Positions 23,267 through 37,812 of a stretch of DNA of 64,000 nucleotides are shown in pieces. The notes under the pieces are model-generated. The model had not been told where the DNA came from and ran no database searches. It was given only the letters and a program-made list of their open reading frames with translations. Both the position numbers and the translations under genes were made by a program. The first letter of the stretch is position 1. The number at the start of each line of letters is the position of its first letter. The stretch lies in assembly GCA_930367205.1 (NCBI GenBank), contig OV884012.1, positions 35,603,520 through 35,667,519 on the forward strand, written 5' to 3'. Source of the DNA: Acanthosoma haemorrhoidale (lineage: Eukaryota; Arthropoda; Insecta; Hemiptera; Acanthosomatidae).

Positions 23267-26200
23267 AGTTATTTTTATGAGCGTGATATAAATCCAAAAA
23301 TCAATTAATTTTCAGACTCTAAGTGATAATCCTACTGAAAGGTTAAGGCCGAAAGACTATTCATTCGCTTGTGGGCTGTGTGGAAGGAAGTATGCGTCAG
23401 ATCTGTGATAGATGTCAATCACTGCTTCTGCTATCGGACCGATATGGCGGTATCGCTTATGTTCCCTGTCAAGAGAAACAGGGCTAGATCTGTTTTGGAT
23501 CATGTCGTAGGAACAGTCAGTCTTTTTTTTTTCGTCCTAACTGCTGTCAAGATTCGTTTCGCAAACATGACGGCTTACTGCTGTTTTATTATCTTTCGCA
23601 TGACGCCTTTCTCGAAATAGCTGTTAGCACTCATTCGTATTCAAGTAATTATTTAGCATTGTTCTTTAAACTCATTAGAAGACAACTTTTGCAACAACTT
23701 CTTCACTATCATACCGTGGCTGTACTAACTTAAATAACTTTGATAGAATCATTACAAATTAGTTATATGAGTGAATAGTTAAAATCAACACAAAACAAGC
23801 AATATATTGAGTCTACAATTATTGGGTCAACTTGTGAAGATGAGAACATTGGGCGAATTTCAGTAAATTGTATGATTTTTTTTAATGTGAAGAAGAGGTC
23901 GGCCAACAAAGATCCTGATGATACTGAAAACAGCATCAAAATGCAGGTTTGGACCATGACATTTTGACGTAGAGAAAATAAATATTGAAGGTCAAAAGAT
24001 CAGGGCTCAGTGAATCCTGAATTCCCGGGGAATGTCACCCTGCCATTTCCCTTTTGATCTTTTTATGGCCCAGGTGAAGGTTTAAATTATCAACTCTTAA
24101 TGGAGGTTTAGGGTTTATGTAAAATCTTGAACTCATTCACCCTTCCGAGAACACTGTACATGAAATATCATCCAGATAACTAATTACTCTAACTAGACAG
24201 TTCCTGAGACTGGAGAACTAAGTACAAATGTACTCCATTCTTTTGGATAAATTTAAGCTTGTTTATAGTGGGCACCTTTAGTTAGCCGGGTTCTTGCTCC
24301 CATAACCTGGAATAAATAAGGACGTTAAATTCAAATTAGCAACATACCCACTTGGTGGTGTACATAAAGTGCCCCCCTTCCCCGAAATGTGTTTATTATT
24401 TTAATAAAATGTTAATATCTCTAGCAATTACTCGCCTATTGTTTAATCATTCATACGCGATAATGCTTTATTAAAAATAGCTGAAATTATCTTCATTATA
24501 AGAGAGAAGTCTGTCTCTTTTATCTATGGGTCCAGCCCCCCCCCCGAAAATAAAACTTTGTGTGCCACTGTATCCACTCCATATCCGGCAAAATTTTCCG
24601 CTTGGGTTTATTACTGTTCTCGTCACTAGGAAACTGGCGTTTAGCAACGGCTTCATTACTCCAGCACTGTTATTCGTCCATCTTACGAGTATAGTGGCTC
24701 CTACCTCTTGTAAACCAGATATTATGAGTAGTAGATATTGAATCTCAACGACCCATCACTCTTGAATCTGTGGAGTGTTATTTGTTTGCCTTGTTTGAAC
24801 GCCATTGTAATTTTTCGAGGCGCGATAATGGGAGTGATAGGGGGCTTATTGGAGCATTGCCATTTGTTTCTTTCATTTGATCAGAGTTTTTATTTAATTT
24901 TTGACGACTATAATATAATTACGAAGCATACAAATCAGTGAGAAGCGAGGAGTACTGTAGATACAGGACCGACTTTTTGCAATGTTACGTTGTTTTAAAT
25001 ATACATATTATACGTTTAAAATTCACTCCTTCACTGCCTGAAAACGATGGATAGTGTACAGCTTAGTAGAACAGCGACAAGAGGATTAAGAGAAATAGGC
25101 TGGCATGACAGGAGGAAGCTTTTATTAGTAACTGAGGATATGATTTAAGTTGCAAAAAACATCAAACATATGTGTATGCGTGTTTTAAACAAAAGGTTTA
25201 AAGCGTAATTCTGGCGTTGTTGAGTATACCCTGTTGGGTATATAATATTTCCGATCGATTGGAATATCGGGACGTCGTCATTGTACATAAATGCTTACTG
25301 GTGGAGAGATGAAAGACCCTGCACTTTTGACAATAAACCAAAAAGAGGTATAGGTGAACACTAATGAATAAATTTAACTTCTTTAAAGAAAAATGGTCTA
25401 AATTATAGACCAACATTTTTTTAAACTACTAATTAGTTGAAAGGTGATTAGCTAAGAATGTGAACCGACTACGGGGAGTAGCGTATTTGGTTCTTTTTTT
25501 ATCAGAGGGTTTTTGAAATGCGAAAGCTTTTTTTCCTCCTTTGTGAAATGACTACAACAATCTATTATTTACGCGGACGTGAGGTTAAAAGCCCGCACTC
25601 TACAAATCCGTTCTTAGAGAAGATAATTCTATATCGGTGCTAGCTAGAGGAACAACTGCTGTTAGAAGAAACACTGCGTGTTTATGCAGGTGAGCTGTTA
25701 GCAGTGAGCTGTGAGTGCCCTCAGCCAAAGCAAATATCTTATTGGCTCCATGCATGTTAGTTATTGACGTGGGAAGTCGGTGAGCCACAGCTGCGTTCAA
25801 TTGGAAGTCATTCGGTCGCGTTTAACCCCTTCGTGGGGGGGTTGGAGATTGGTAAATTTCACCCTCAAGGCTAGCAGCCAATCTCCATGTTTTGATAGAA
25901 CCAGTGATATTTATATTATTGAAATGTGCTGATTAAGTCTAGTATAAATACAATAACAAGAAGTATGGAAACAAAATAAACATTAAAAGATTTTTTAAGT
26001 GACCATTCACATGATAGTTAAGATATAATTTTAGTCGATTTTAATAAGTGTTCCTTGCCAATAGTTATTATTTATTTTTGTTGTCAAGCTATTTACAATT
26101 GTTTCTATATTTTGATAAGATGATTTGCAGTGATGGTTTCAAAAAAAAAAAAAAAAAGTATTTTTGGAAAAAGTACCAAGTAGTTTTTTTTCTCTAACAA

Positions 26201-27339
26201 TCATTAAATAAGTTTTTTAAAAAACTAACGCTTCAATCTCTCAATATTTGTATAATACTTCTTGCTTTTATACATTTGAAACATGCAATTTAGTTTGTAA
26301 TCTATGAAAAAATAATTTAGTCAGTGAAATTCATGCCAGTTGCCCTATCTTTTGCTGGGAATAACCTGCTGGTCCAGGAACTACTGACTTCGAATGCAGA
26401 TGACATAAAGTTTACTTTAATTCCCTGCATATTTTTTATTTAGCAATTTTCATCCTCGATGTGGCTTTGTCACTTTAATTTAATTTTTTTCTAGATTTTT
26501 TTTTCCCCACTTAAGCATTTTAAAAATTTTCACTTCCAGATTTTCTTACAGACAATTAATTCTCAAAGTCCATTCTGTGGGGAGGAAAAAAATATAGAAT
26601 CAGATGTACTGAATAAAAAATCATCATTTCGTTTTATCATTTATTTATTCATTAGTAAAATTTATTTAGATTAAAAGTTATCAGAAACTTCCATAAAATT
26701 GTGAGCATTAACATCCGTAATGTCCGTCAATTTTACATCTGTATCATTGATTAAAATATAAACATACAAAATATAAATACAAGGTCAAAATTCTTTCAGT
26801 ACATTTAAAAAAAAAAATCATGAGGCTAAATGTGAATATTCTTTGAAAAATCCAGTTTGAGGAAATAGGCAGTGTTTGCACGAGATAAAAGGCTGGTTAA
26901 ATATGTTTTATGTCAACTTTACCTGATAATGCTTTCACAGGCCGCCTGCCTTATCTGTTCTGTGTTTCCATCTAAAAATGGGGAAAATATTGTCATTGTA
27001 GATGATTTTATAGATGAATCATCTAGATGGATAGAACAAAAAAATTATTAAATTTCAATATTTAAAATAAAATATATGAAACATTTAAAGAAAACTCTTA
27101 AAACCCGAAATTCTCATGATGATATGTTTTAATTAATTTTTATTGATGAATTCCCCATTAATAAATGTTACAGAATGAATAGTTACTAACATTTTTCTTC
27201 TCAAAGCACTCAAAATTTTTTGTGTAGGTTATAAAAAAATTCTATTTTAATTTAACATTTTTAAAAGACATTATTTATAAAATTGTCTCTATGGGTTTTA
27301 TGGTATAAAAAATAAATGTTTCTATTTTGTTTGTTTCAG
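23267..27339. other. Non-coding stretch upstream of the tetraspanin exons
   Basis: I searched for the missing N-terminal tetraspanin exons (first two membrane segments and the short loop) and found none that convinced me. Several 60-80 codon frames exist, for example 23369-23620, but lack the expected GCCGA-like motif. A small inverted repeat at 25843-25887 is listed separately. If the tetraspanin begins further upstream, this stretch is intron. Confidence 0.4.
25843..25887. repeat. Perfect 10-bp inverted repeat
   Basis: TGGAGATTGG (25843-25852) and CCAATCTCCA (25878-25887) are exact reverse complements with a 25-base loop. It is preceded by a C4/G7 foldback (ACCCCTTCGTGGGGGGG). No coding context. 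Confidence 0.6.
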
Positions 27340-28454
27340 TATACATTTTTACTTCTTTTCATATTCCTGATGGAAGTGATGGTAGGAATCCTCGCATATG
27401 TGTACAGGAATCAAGTTGAAGCTGATCTACAACACAATTTGAATGAGACTTTTGTACAACAGTATGGAATTGGGATCGAAGAAACCTTTGCCATTGATAA
27501 AATGCAACAAGAGGTGATTCTTTTTTAACATTAGTACATATAAATTATGTCAATATCACATTGTATAAGTTTTAAATCGAGAATTATTGAAGTATATAAA
27601 TTTAGCTATTTTTATAAAGGTTGTTTTTCAATCTGAAATTTAGAATAAAGCCTAAACTTTCCTTAAAGGCGTTTTATATGAGCTGCAGCTCTAAATTTTA
27701 ATTCTAGCCATCTGAATGTGAAGTGAAAATTTCATCCTTCAATTTATTTTTAAAATTCAATTAAAATGTGTTATTGTTTTTTTCACAGTACAAATGCTGT
27801 GGAGCAAGTGGCTTTGAAAACTGGGAAAGTAGTAGGTGGAAACATGAAACGAATACGACCAATAAGGTGCCAGATTCCTGCTGCAAATCTCTCTCGGAAG
27901 GCTGTGGGAAAAGTCATCATCCGAGTAATATACCTTACACCGTACGTGTTTTTGTGCATACTTTTAATATTTTTTTATTTAAACTTTAGTATTTCTACAA
28001 AAAAACAAAACCATCAATTCTAATATTTGAAATGTAGTATACTGTATTCTATATTACTAGCTTATTTTGTGGCTTGTTTTTTTAATTAAAATTAATTAAT
28101 TATGATATATTTAGTTAATATATTTATTCTGATTACATGCTGAAAAAAAAGTTTTGTTCTTTGAAATCTGCACACATTCAGTGCTAACAGCATTAGTCAA
28201 ATAGTATTGTATAAGTATACAAATAGTGTTAACTTTTTATTTTAAGTCTTTTTATTTTTTTGAATTTTTATCATTCAATATTATTCAATTAATAAGACTG
28301 ATATTTTTTTCAGGGTTGCATCCACAAGTTTACTTACGATCTACAGGACCAATTGGTGATAATGTGTGCAGTAGGTCTAGGATTTAGTGTTATTGAAGTG
28401 TTTGGAATGATTTTATCTTGTTGTTTGTACATAAAACTGAAAGATGATGATTGA
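27340..28454 (+). CDS. CD151-like tetraspanin, C-terminal three exons
   Basis: Three exons, 27340-27513, 27789-27941 and 28314-28454, all phase 0, with good CAG acceptors and GT donors (GAG|GTGATT, ACC|GTACGT). They encode 155 residues. The first exon gives the third membrane segment (TFLLLFIFLMEVMVGILAYV) and the start of the large outer loop. The second has YKCCGASGFENW, VPDSCC and EGCGK. The third has GC and the fourth membrane segment (VIMCAVGLGFSVIEVFGMIL, then SCCLYIKLKDDD-stop). The loop has six cysteines, as in the CD151/TSPAN11 group (insect Tsp74F-like, established knowledge). Family members organise membrane microdomains, often with integrins. NET and NTT are possible N-glycosylation sites. 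Membrane segments 1 and 2 lie on upstream exons not seen here. Membrane-proximal cysteines (SCC) after segment 4 fit palmitoylation. Confidence 0.93.
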
Positions 28455-28476
28455 TAGTCACAATACTTCTATTTAA

Positions 28477-28482
28477 AATAAA
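28477..28482 (+). terminator. Possible poly(A) signal of the tetraspanin
   Basis: AATAAA lies 23 bases after the stop codon. It is the first of several AATAAA-like hexamers in this AT-rich downstream region, so the real 3' end may be further on. Confidence 0.3.
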
Positions 28483-31400
28483 TATAAATATGATCTGCAA
28501 CCAATCTTGATTTATCATGTAGTTCAACTGTGCTGCATAATACTGCAACTGCAGCTGAACTTGAATGCAGCTGTGATTTTCATATCTTTTTATGTAAAAT
28601 ATAAGAGGCAAAATAAGAACTATTTATTAAATGAAATTATTTTCGAGGTCCAGGCTTTGAATTAATAGTACATAAATAAGTTACTTAGTATATTCATTTT
28701 TGCATTGTGTTAAAAAAGCAAAACTTACTGTGTTGCTGTTTAAAATAATTTGCATACTTTATGTCCTACTTCTAATTCTAGATGAATTATTTTATTTATC
28801 AGTTAAACTATTTGTCAATATAAATAATTCATACTGAAAAACATTATATTGGTGGATCTAGCTTTGAATTGTAAAGTAATTTGCTTATTTATATTTTGTT
28901 AGAATAATTTTGTTTATGTATATATGTGTAAATACGATTACAGTTGTAACGTTTGATGAATTTTTAGTATTTATGTATAAATATTTGCTACTAATGAATA
29001 ATTGAAGCTGTACTTATTAATATAAATATATATATAAATATTTGAACTGTACAATTGTCGAAGTGATTGTTCTATATTTAGAATTTATCTTCAAACAGAT
29101 ATATCTCTCTATTAGTCATATGAACAGAAAATTCATCCTAATATTTAAAAAGTGATTTGCCAATCATGTGTCTTGACATTACAATCTATTATCACAAATT
29201 GAAATTCGAGTTAAATTTTGGCCTTTGATTGGGCAACTATGAAATTGGGAAATATTCTTCGGTCAACTTAAACAGCATATTGTGAAGAGTCAGTTAGCCA
29301 TTATGTGAAGATGCTATTGAAAAAAACAATTTTTTATTTGTAAATAGAAGCTTTTTAAAAAAATAATATAATATATTCAACTTATTTATTTTGTTCCTTT
29401 ATTTTTCATTATGATTTTGATAATAACCTATGCTTTAAAATGTGTGTTAAGATGGAGTGTGGTAGATTATAAAGTATAATTTACACGAATAACACAAAAA
29501 AATCCAATTCATTGTTCGATTTGAGATAATGTGTTATTAATACAAATCGGTAGCATCACATATATTTTGTTTATAACATCACATGTACCATTATAATCTA
29601 TGCATGCATGTATGTTGTTATCAATTAGGAACAGAGGGATCTAAGAAGCTAATTAGATTTTAAATATTGAGTTTGGTTGCGATTATTGTATTTATAGCAC
29701 TTTAAGATTTCTAATCATATTCCAATGTATTAATTATTAAATCATTTCGTTATTTTGGAGATTAAATGGCCAGCTCTATTGAGTAATCTGTTTCTTTAAA
29801 GCACATTTTTGATGAACCTTTTTTTACCAATCTATCTACAATAATTTTGATAGAAGTAATAACCAAACAATTAATACACGTATTAATAAAATGTTGTATG
29901 AGAAAACCACTATTGTTGGGAATACAGGATTTTATCTACAAACCAATGCTAAAATATTAATATAAATGAATTTTTTACGATGTTTGGATGGAGTAAGCTG
30001 AAATCTAGCTAGTTAAATTCCCAACAACCTGCCTCTTAAGCATATATGTGTATATTTTTATATTTATTTATAACTAGGTATATAAGTACAACCCAATTAT
30101 TATCTGTGATTATTTTACATAAAAACAAATATGAAATGTAGAAATTTTATATAAAAGCAATTTATCTTTTGATTTAAGATTAATTTAAGAATTTAATTTT
30201 GAAATTGAATAATTTTTAGGTGAAATTTAAACCAACAAAATTACAGTACTTAAAGTCAAGAAGTTATTTGTTTTTAGTTATGGTCCCCATTGGCAACTTA
30301 TTAAGTATAATTTTAATTTCATTTAAGAAGACAAAAATACAGAATGAGCTCAGTATAATAAATCAGTTAATTTGATAAGATGGTTTTGATCCTATGCAGT
30401 GATTGTGCATTTGTCTATGATTCTGAACTATTGTTGAGTTCAGGTCCCTCCAGCATTTTGTAAAATGTTAACATTGATTTACAATCATTATGGAGCATTC
30501 TTAAATAGCTATAATTTCCCTAAATCCTCTGTCTAAAAAAGCCCTCCGAAAAATTAAAGTATTTTAAAAACTATTCCTTTCTGTTCATTACTCTTAGAAT
30601 TTTTTTAATTAAAATTTATGAGCATTTAATAAATTTTGATCTTGAAATATGCAAATTTTTGTAAGATATTTCTTTCTTTATTAATATCTATTATATTTAA
30701 CTATTTATTGTATTACAATAAGAAATAGTTGAATAGAAAATAATCACATTGTATTGTTTTATAAGTCCATTCATTATAATATTCAAATAAAATTAATTTA
30801 TAGTAGAAATGATCGATCTGTTGTAAAGATTATATTGTTTAGGTCTAAGGCTTTAATTATAAAATTTATTTTTGTAAATATCTGTAGTACCTGTACTTAT
30901 AAGGTTTCCTTCTGTTTCCATTAAAAGAAATATAAAACTTGTTAATATCTTGTATTTTTCTAACCCCATTATGATTTGTATGAGTAAAGTAAATGAATAC
31001 ACTGCATGAAGAGGAAGGGTTGGCAAAAGGTTGTTGTAGTTGTGGTATTGTAAGTGGGGTATTGAAGTACTAATGTGGTTGAGCCAAGGAATTGTACCTC
31101 AATCTTTTTCATTTATTGTCAATTATCATCTTTATTAATTTTCAATTATCATCCTTTATCATTTTTTTTAAACTGGATTCTCTACTGATTTATTCAAGAA
31201 GCTACTGATGTATCCTCATGAGTGAACCCTAATGGGGTGGCAGTTGCCTTTTGTCTGACTTTCTGTGAGTTTCACTGTACTTGCCATATAAACTATCTCA
31301 TCGATTATAAAATGGCGTTTATCTATTTTCAATTATAATTCAAAGACAGATTTACTATATAACACTTTAGAAAACTCTTAATATTTAATTTTATTATTAA

Positions 31401-34400
31401 AATAGCAAGTTAGTATGTTCATATACTCATTGGCTGAACTGCTGTCATTTAATAACATATTTAGATAATGCCTCCCAGTAATATTCTTCATTTTCCTTAT
31501 TCTTGATGAAGTATGTGTAACTGGTTTAAAGGAAAATTCTAAAACTGATCTGGCTTACTCTATTATCACCAAGCTAGTAGGAGGGATTGGCAATATACCA
31601 TATCTTATTATGTGTATATTATATCACATATTAAGAAAAAATAATGCTTTAGAAAGAGCTAGAAATCATATTTAATTGTATTATCACGATTAATCATCTT
31701 AGTTATGATTTTCACTTTCTTATTTATAGCGATTCAAATGACATTTATAAACATGAAATAAACATTCCTACAAATACATACACAAGAAGGGGATCAGGGG
31801 GATATACCCCCTCCCCAAAATTTATGATTTTTTTTTCATAAGGTTTGGATTTTGAGTTGTACTTATGAAATAAAATGTCAAGTAATAATCAATGTAGGAA
31901 ATAGCAAATCATTAAAACAACATAAATTAATTGCTAATGCTACATATTTGTCTAAAGACAGAAATGGTAACACCACATTAGTCACCACACAATTATAAAA
32001 AATATAATAAAAATTTGTACACCTTAAGTCAAGATATTAGTTTTATTTTTGATGACAGATGAAAGTGTTTGCCAATTAAAGAAAAGTTTTTGAAGAGAAA
32101 CAAACATTAGGTGTTATTTAAAAGCTAACTTTTGCAATATCTTCAAATATAACTGCTCATTATATATACTATGAAAGGGTTGGAAGAGTGATCCATGCTT
32201 AATGCCAGGCATTCATAAGCTGGTTCAGTCACACTTCTCAGATGGACTGCCAGATCCCATCTTATGTGCAGAAGCCTGAATGGACCATTATAAGGTAGGT
32301 AGTTATCTTTTGAAGCATCGAGTGCACAAAAAAAATCCATTCTTCACACTTTTAAATTTAGTACCTGTTTTACTACAACCCGCTGATGACAGCAACCAGC
32401 CGGGTGCTTGCAGGTGGAGCACCCGTGAACTCAAAAAGCAGCAAGCACCTGGGACTGCCAACTGCAATCACCAGATGTCTCTGTTTTGTGGAGTCGCCAT
32501 CCTAATGCAGATCCCAAAACTATTAGCTTCATTTGCAGTGTAGTCTCTTCCCATTCTTTAAAATTATTAATTATAATTATGTTTATTTCAATTAACATTT
32601 AAAGATTAGCTGTATCTATATTTTTTTCTTTTTGTTCAGATTAGAACTGGGTGTTGCTGTATGGCATGAACCTTTTTTTTGATAGTTTTGGTTTCGGCAA
32701 GTAATTTTCAAAATTCTGTAAATAAAGGATAATGAAAATAGTAAAATAATTAATTATAATGGAGTGAATGCTTTCCAATGTATTAAGTTCATTATTAAAT
32801 TTACTAGATCTAAAATTTCTGTAATTTATGGGTTGATCCAGATTTGAGGGACACCCTTGTGGTTAAACCAGGGGAAGAGTCGGAAGGGTTTTACATTAGG
32901 GAGGGGTGTCACTAATGTCTAGATCAAGTTAATGTTGTTATAAACTTTCAGCTGAAGTCAAAAAAATTTTTTTATATGTTTGGTTTTTCAGGAGTTCTTC
33001 CGAATCCAGCACACATGGAAAGTATGCACACATTTACATTGTTTTATTCATAAATAATTTTGATTTAGTAATTATATTAGTCATATTATAGAATATGAAT
33101 GGAGATGAGTCATAGTAAATATAGATTAAGGTAGGACTTAGAAGTATATAGATAGGTTATAAGAGTAGTTTTAGGGGGGAAGAGGAAGCACCCCCCCCCT
33201 TTGTAATAAATAATTAATCTGAATTTTATTAATTAGCTCTTAACAAAATTGTATATAGTTATAAGTTTTTTTTTGGAAATATAGACTGAGTTAGTTTGCA
33301 AGGTAAAATTAAATAGAGAGAAGAAGAAAACTTTTTTGGTTCCTTGCCTTGTTTTACATTAGGAAAAAAGTAAGAACTGTATAAATAAAAAATATACATA
33401 TTGGGTTATATTTATCGATACATAAGGTGTCATATTTTCTTTTTTGATCAATAAAGACCATTGCAACCGAATAAAGAACGATTTTTGACAGACTAGAATA
33501 AGCGCACCACAGGCAACCATGAGCCCGCCTCACGGGCTTGTGGGGAATCCCAGGAGTCGTCTTCAAGAAGAGGATTTTCAAAAAAAAAAATTATTATAGA
33601 ATATAATCTAAGGTCAAAACTTGTTAAGTTGAAAAACTCAGTAAATAGAAGTCCGTCTTGTTTCCTGTATGCATTGATTACTGAAATGAAACTTGCTTCT
33701 TTAAAAAATGAGGCTATAAATCAAAATGAAAATCCCACAGGAATTTTAAGACTCTTGCAAGTTACTGAGAAATTATTTGTTATATTTTTTTATGGCGAAG
33801 GTGGGACATTATATCCCATTATATATTGAGATTTGGTTACATCTATTTTTATTTTTAATTAGCCTGCACTTGTATATGTTTATTATAGACTAGCTCTTTA
33901 GATCTATATTATGTAATATATATATTATTTATACATTGATGGTAAGCAATGGGAATATTATAGATCAATATATAATGAAGAGTCACCAAAATAATAGTTT
34001 GTTTGCTATCAGAGAGCAGAAACTTATAACTCATTTATCTTTGCCCAAAGAAACTAAAGCTCTCCCAGCACTTAACATCCTGCAATTAACATTATTAGCT
34101 AGCCAATGTGCTTTTGGAAAAATCCATTTATTTTTTAAAAAAGCTCAAGGAGTAGAGCCTTATATTTTCTTAGCTTTGCATTCAATTAAATGTGTTTTCA
34201 AAAAGTACCTGATAATATTTCCTAAAATGTAGATTTCCTCACACTAAATATTTTATGATTGTGATCATTAATTTAACTAGTTAAATTTGCTTGGAATTAA
34301 TTTTCATCAACTACTCAAAAATGTATTATCGTGAAAAATTTCACTAGCTTAATGAGTTTTGACACTTGCTTTAGGTCACTCAATAGTAGTTATAATAGGA

Positions 34401-36109
34401 AATCGTGCTATTATGTTTTTAATATAGGATAATAATTTATTTTAATTTAGTAATTACATTTGTATGCATTACAATTCTTATCTTATGTAATGTACTCTTG
34501 TACATAATCTTATCATTACATAAAATGCTTCAGGACATTCAATAACATGTTTATAATGAGTAATTGAGATATTTTAATAAACATTTTTTATTTAATTATT
34601 ACGGTTTAGGGCATACCTATATATATGTATAGAGAGATCCATACGTTACAGTTGAAAGGGTAGAGAACATATGTATTGAGAGAGAGAATGGGAGGGAGCT
34701 CTCAACAATACGTTATTTATTGTGAGATTTTTCATTTTTGTTACAAACAGTTCTATGGAAATTGTCATGTACAAATACTTTTCATTAATCTAAACTATTG
34801 ACTGCTGTCACCAAAAATGTTTTCAAAACAGTTTGAATCAGCAAGTATTATTATCATTAGATAGATTACTCAATAATTAATAGTAGAAGATTGCGAGGTT
34901 TTAATTTTATATCATAATTTGAACTTATTGAGGATAAAGGAACATATGTTTAGAGCTATTGAAGTGAAGTAGTGTAGACCCTCTGGTCTATCTGTTGCAA
35001 TTCTTCAATATGAAACATGAATGTATATATTTATTGAAGTAGTGAGTTTAATAGGCTGCATACTAGAGGCATTTAAGGTTGTAGTATAAGTTTATCTAAT
35101 AAACTGTATCTATCTGGCCCCAAGAGTATTACGGTATATTAAAATGGACTTGTGGTTGAAGATTCTGATTTGTATCAATAAGTAAGCTTTACGTATTGAT
35201 ACCTTATACTTTACATATACGCACAATTTTAGTCCATATATATTTGTGTTTGGACAGTTTTCAGAGCTGAAAATTCAATTTATTGGTTAGCAATAATAAT
35301 AGATTTTTTAATAAAAAAAATTGATAGTAAGTGTGCAAATGTGCTAAGACTGTTAATATAATTTTAAATGAGATCTATTGACGTGGCTATGAAAGTGTAC
35401 CAATTTATTAACATTTCAATATATGTTAGTTGTAGTAAGTAGCACATTCAATAATTTGAGAGTAATTAAAATTATTTCATAAATTTTGAGTACCATTAGT
35501 CTGAATTTCCAATGCTAGTCTTTTCATTAAGGTATACTGATGAACATGTTTTTAATAGTAAAAAACAGTCTCTGCTCCTATAGATGTGGCTGCTTCGTTG
35601 AAACAATTTGTAGCTGGATGGACTTCTAGTCCGGTATATCGAATTAAACCATTCAGTTTCTTATATTATTCCAAAGATTCAGGACTATTTTTATTTTGGC
35701 TGCTAGAAAAAACTCATGATTTTTCGTGTTTGTGTATTATTGCTTACCTATTACCTATAATAATAATTGAGTGATTATTAATAATGTTCTTACTTTATTG
35801 GTTGTAGTCCTTTGCTCTCTTCACAAGCATCTTCTGCCTGTTTCTGTCAAGTACTGCTTGTCTTCACTTATGTTGATTTATTGATCACATGGTATGCCAC
35901 CGTATCTCAACTTACTATATCGACCAACATATCTAATTAGAGGCCTCCACACAGTCTGTTTCCCTGAACTACACCCTCTAACATTCTTGTAACCGCAGAA
36001 TCTCTCCGTTCTTGTCAATAAGTCTTGTCCACCATTAAGCTCACCCACAATCCATCTACCTGAAAATGACTCACCTATGGATGATATCTTCATCAATAGT
36101 AATGAAGGA
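28483..36109. other. AT-rich stretch downstream of the tetraspanin
   Basis: 7.6 kb without a recognised gene; part may be a long 3' UTR. Frames of 60-98 codons (for example 33936-34232) have no domain and AT-driven composition. 33480-33570 is a less AT-rich patch with a small foldback (AGCCCG / CGGGCT) followed by A10, possibly a short retroposed piece. 31795-31850 has GGGGGATATACCCCCTCCCC, typical of short DNA-transposon ends, without a partner. Confidence 0.4.
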
Positions 36110-36950
36110 GGAATCCTATAATACTATAAACAACCGTTTACTATGTGGGAACTACAGTCAGTACTTAGAAATGTTAAGGGCTCCTCCCTATGGCCAGACG
36201 ATGAGTACATTATAAATGATCCAACACCTACCAAGTAGCATTATTAGTTAGCTTTTTGACTACTACAATATTATTTGGGAGTGTGGAGAACTTCCACAAA
36301 TATGGTGCAGTATGAAGCAGTATTTGTCCCTTCTAAAATTTGGAAAAGACAGGTGTCAAGTACCTAAGTACCTGGTAGCTACCACGCAATATTCCTTACC
36401 TGCTGCCTCTACAAATTAGTAGAGAACATGGTAAATAAATAAATAAAATAAATGACTTACGTGGATACTTGAAAACAATAATATTTTGCAAAAGTTCCAA
36501 TGTGGCTATCAGAAAGGTAGATCTACTCTGGATCATATAGTCCAAATAGAGGCGGAAATCCAACATTCTTTTACTGAAGGGCAACGGGCTGTAGGAGTAT
36601 TCTTTGACTTGGCTAAGGCATTTCAGAATGTAAATAAAAATTATCAGTATGATATGTAATGGAGGATTCAGAGGCTGTTAACTATTATTTATCAAACCAT
36701 TCCTCAACCAGAAATCTTTCAGTCAGAATTGGAAAACAACATTCTCGAAATATTGAACAGATGAATGAAGTAGCACAGGGGTGTGTTCTTAGTACTACAC
36801 TGTTTGGCTTAGCAATTATAGGGCATCGATGCTGTAACGTCTCTCTGGAGTTGTTTAATTCTTCTTGTGTGTTGGTAAATGAGGTATCCAAATTTGTTCG
36901 TTACTTTCTCTCACACATTACTTTAGAATTACAGACAATTATTTTTTAAA
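36110..36950 (+). mobile_element. Jockey-type reverse transcriptase core, degenerate
   Basis: Read across several frameshifts and stops, the plus strand gives the N-terminal half of a reverse transcriptase: MWELQSVLRNVKGSS then WPDD; PSKIWKRQVSS; CCLYKLVENMVNK; FQCGYQKGRSTLDHIVQIEA; and RAVGVFFDLAKAFQ (the FFDL.KAF motif with the first catalytic Asp, about 36590-36630). These match the order in Jockey-like ORF2 proteins (established knowledge). The YADD block is not seen. Stops and frame changes show it is an old dead copy. The 96-codon frame at 36659-36949 is the decayed continuation. Confidence 0.8.
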
Positions 36951-37658
36951 TTTGTCCAGGCCTTGAAATTTTCCTATTCTCATCATGATCAGAGAAATTA
37001 TGTTTTTAATTACAAATTAATTAATGATAATTAACCATATGTTATCATTTTTTATGGCTCACCATTGATGATGAGGTGACATGCTCTATCAAAATTTCAT
37101 ATCTTTATATAGAAAAGTGTGGAAAAGTTAGCAAAACATTAATACAGTTACATTATTATAATCCCCTAAAGTCTTAACAGATGTTAAGTATGATTTATCA
37201 GGATAGAAATGCCTTTGATTTTATTATCAATTTGACCTTATTCAATATCATAATGAAATATTTATTTTTAAATCATTAATTTATTTAAAGCCATTTATTT
37301 ATTTTTGAGGAAATCATTTTTATTTTTAGCACTGCTGGAAAGAACATCAAGCGAAACTTTTAGCCAAAATATTATACTTGTACGTCACACAAGGATCGCG
37401 AACAAGTTTTGAACACAATTTCAATGACAGTTATAATGATTTTTGTGCACTAAAATCCGAACAAATATTACATATTTTTTATCAAGATACCAACATGATC
37501 ATTGTAATAATCTACTCGATGTGGTAGGGAAACCTATTTTTGTGTGTTAAATTGTATGAAGAAATTAATTATTTATCACACTTAATCAGGTTTTCTAATG
37601 TTGGCCTTATTTTTCATGTTGGTGGCCCATGGAACCTACAATGACCAATCAGACAGAC

Positions 37659-37812
37659 ACATATACACATTACATTGTACAGTGATAACTTCTCCATTAT
37701 TTTGAGTTAAATACAGCTCAATTGGGACATTAGGGGAGAGTCCCAAAAACCTAATATAATAAAATAAGTGTAAAAACCTTAAATTATTCGCTAAAATGGC
37801 TATGCCCGCCTA
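37659..37812 (+). repeat. Dispersed repeat, copy 1
   Basis: A segment of about 150 bp that recurs 1 kb downstream at 38659-38817. Shared blocks include CATTATTTTGAGTTAA, CACAGCTCAATTGGGACATT (with TACAGCTC here), AATATAATAAAATAAGT and AAAATGGCTATGC. Similarity by eye is about 80%. I cannot tell whether it is a transposon end or a local duplication. Confidence 0.75.

Noticed and set aside
10278..28454. Joining the 10278 exon to the tetraspanin as its second membrane segment
   Set aside because: The exon lacks the GCCGA-like motif and the polar spacing of that tetraspanin region, and a 17-kb intron would be needed without other support.
33936..34232. 98-codon plus-strand open frame in the AT-rich region
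   Set aside because: No recognisable domain and no splice or start context. Composition equals the background; the length is expected by chance in 64 kb.
35600..35650. tRNA-like string GGACTTCTAGTCC
   Set aside because: A five-base stem with a three-base loop cannot be an anticodon arm, and no acceptor stem or D/T arms can be drawn.
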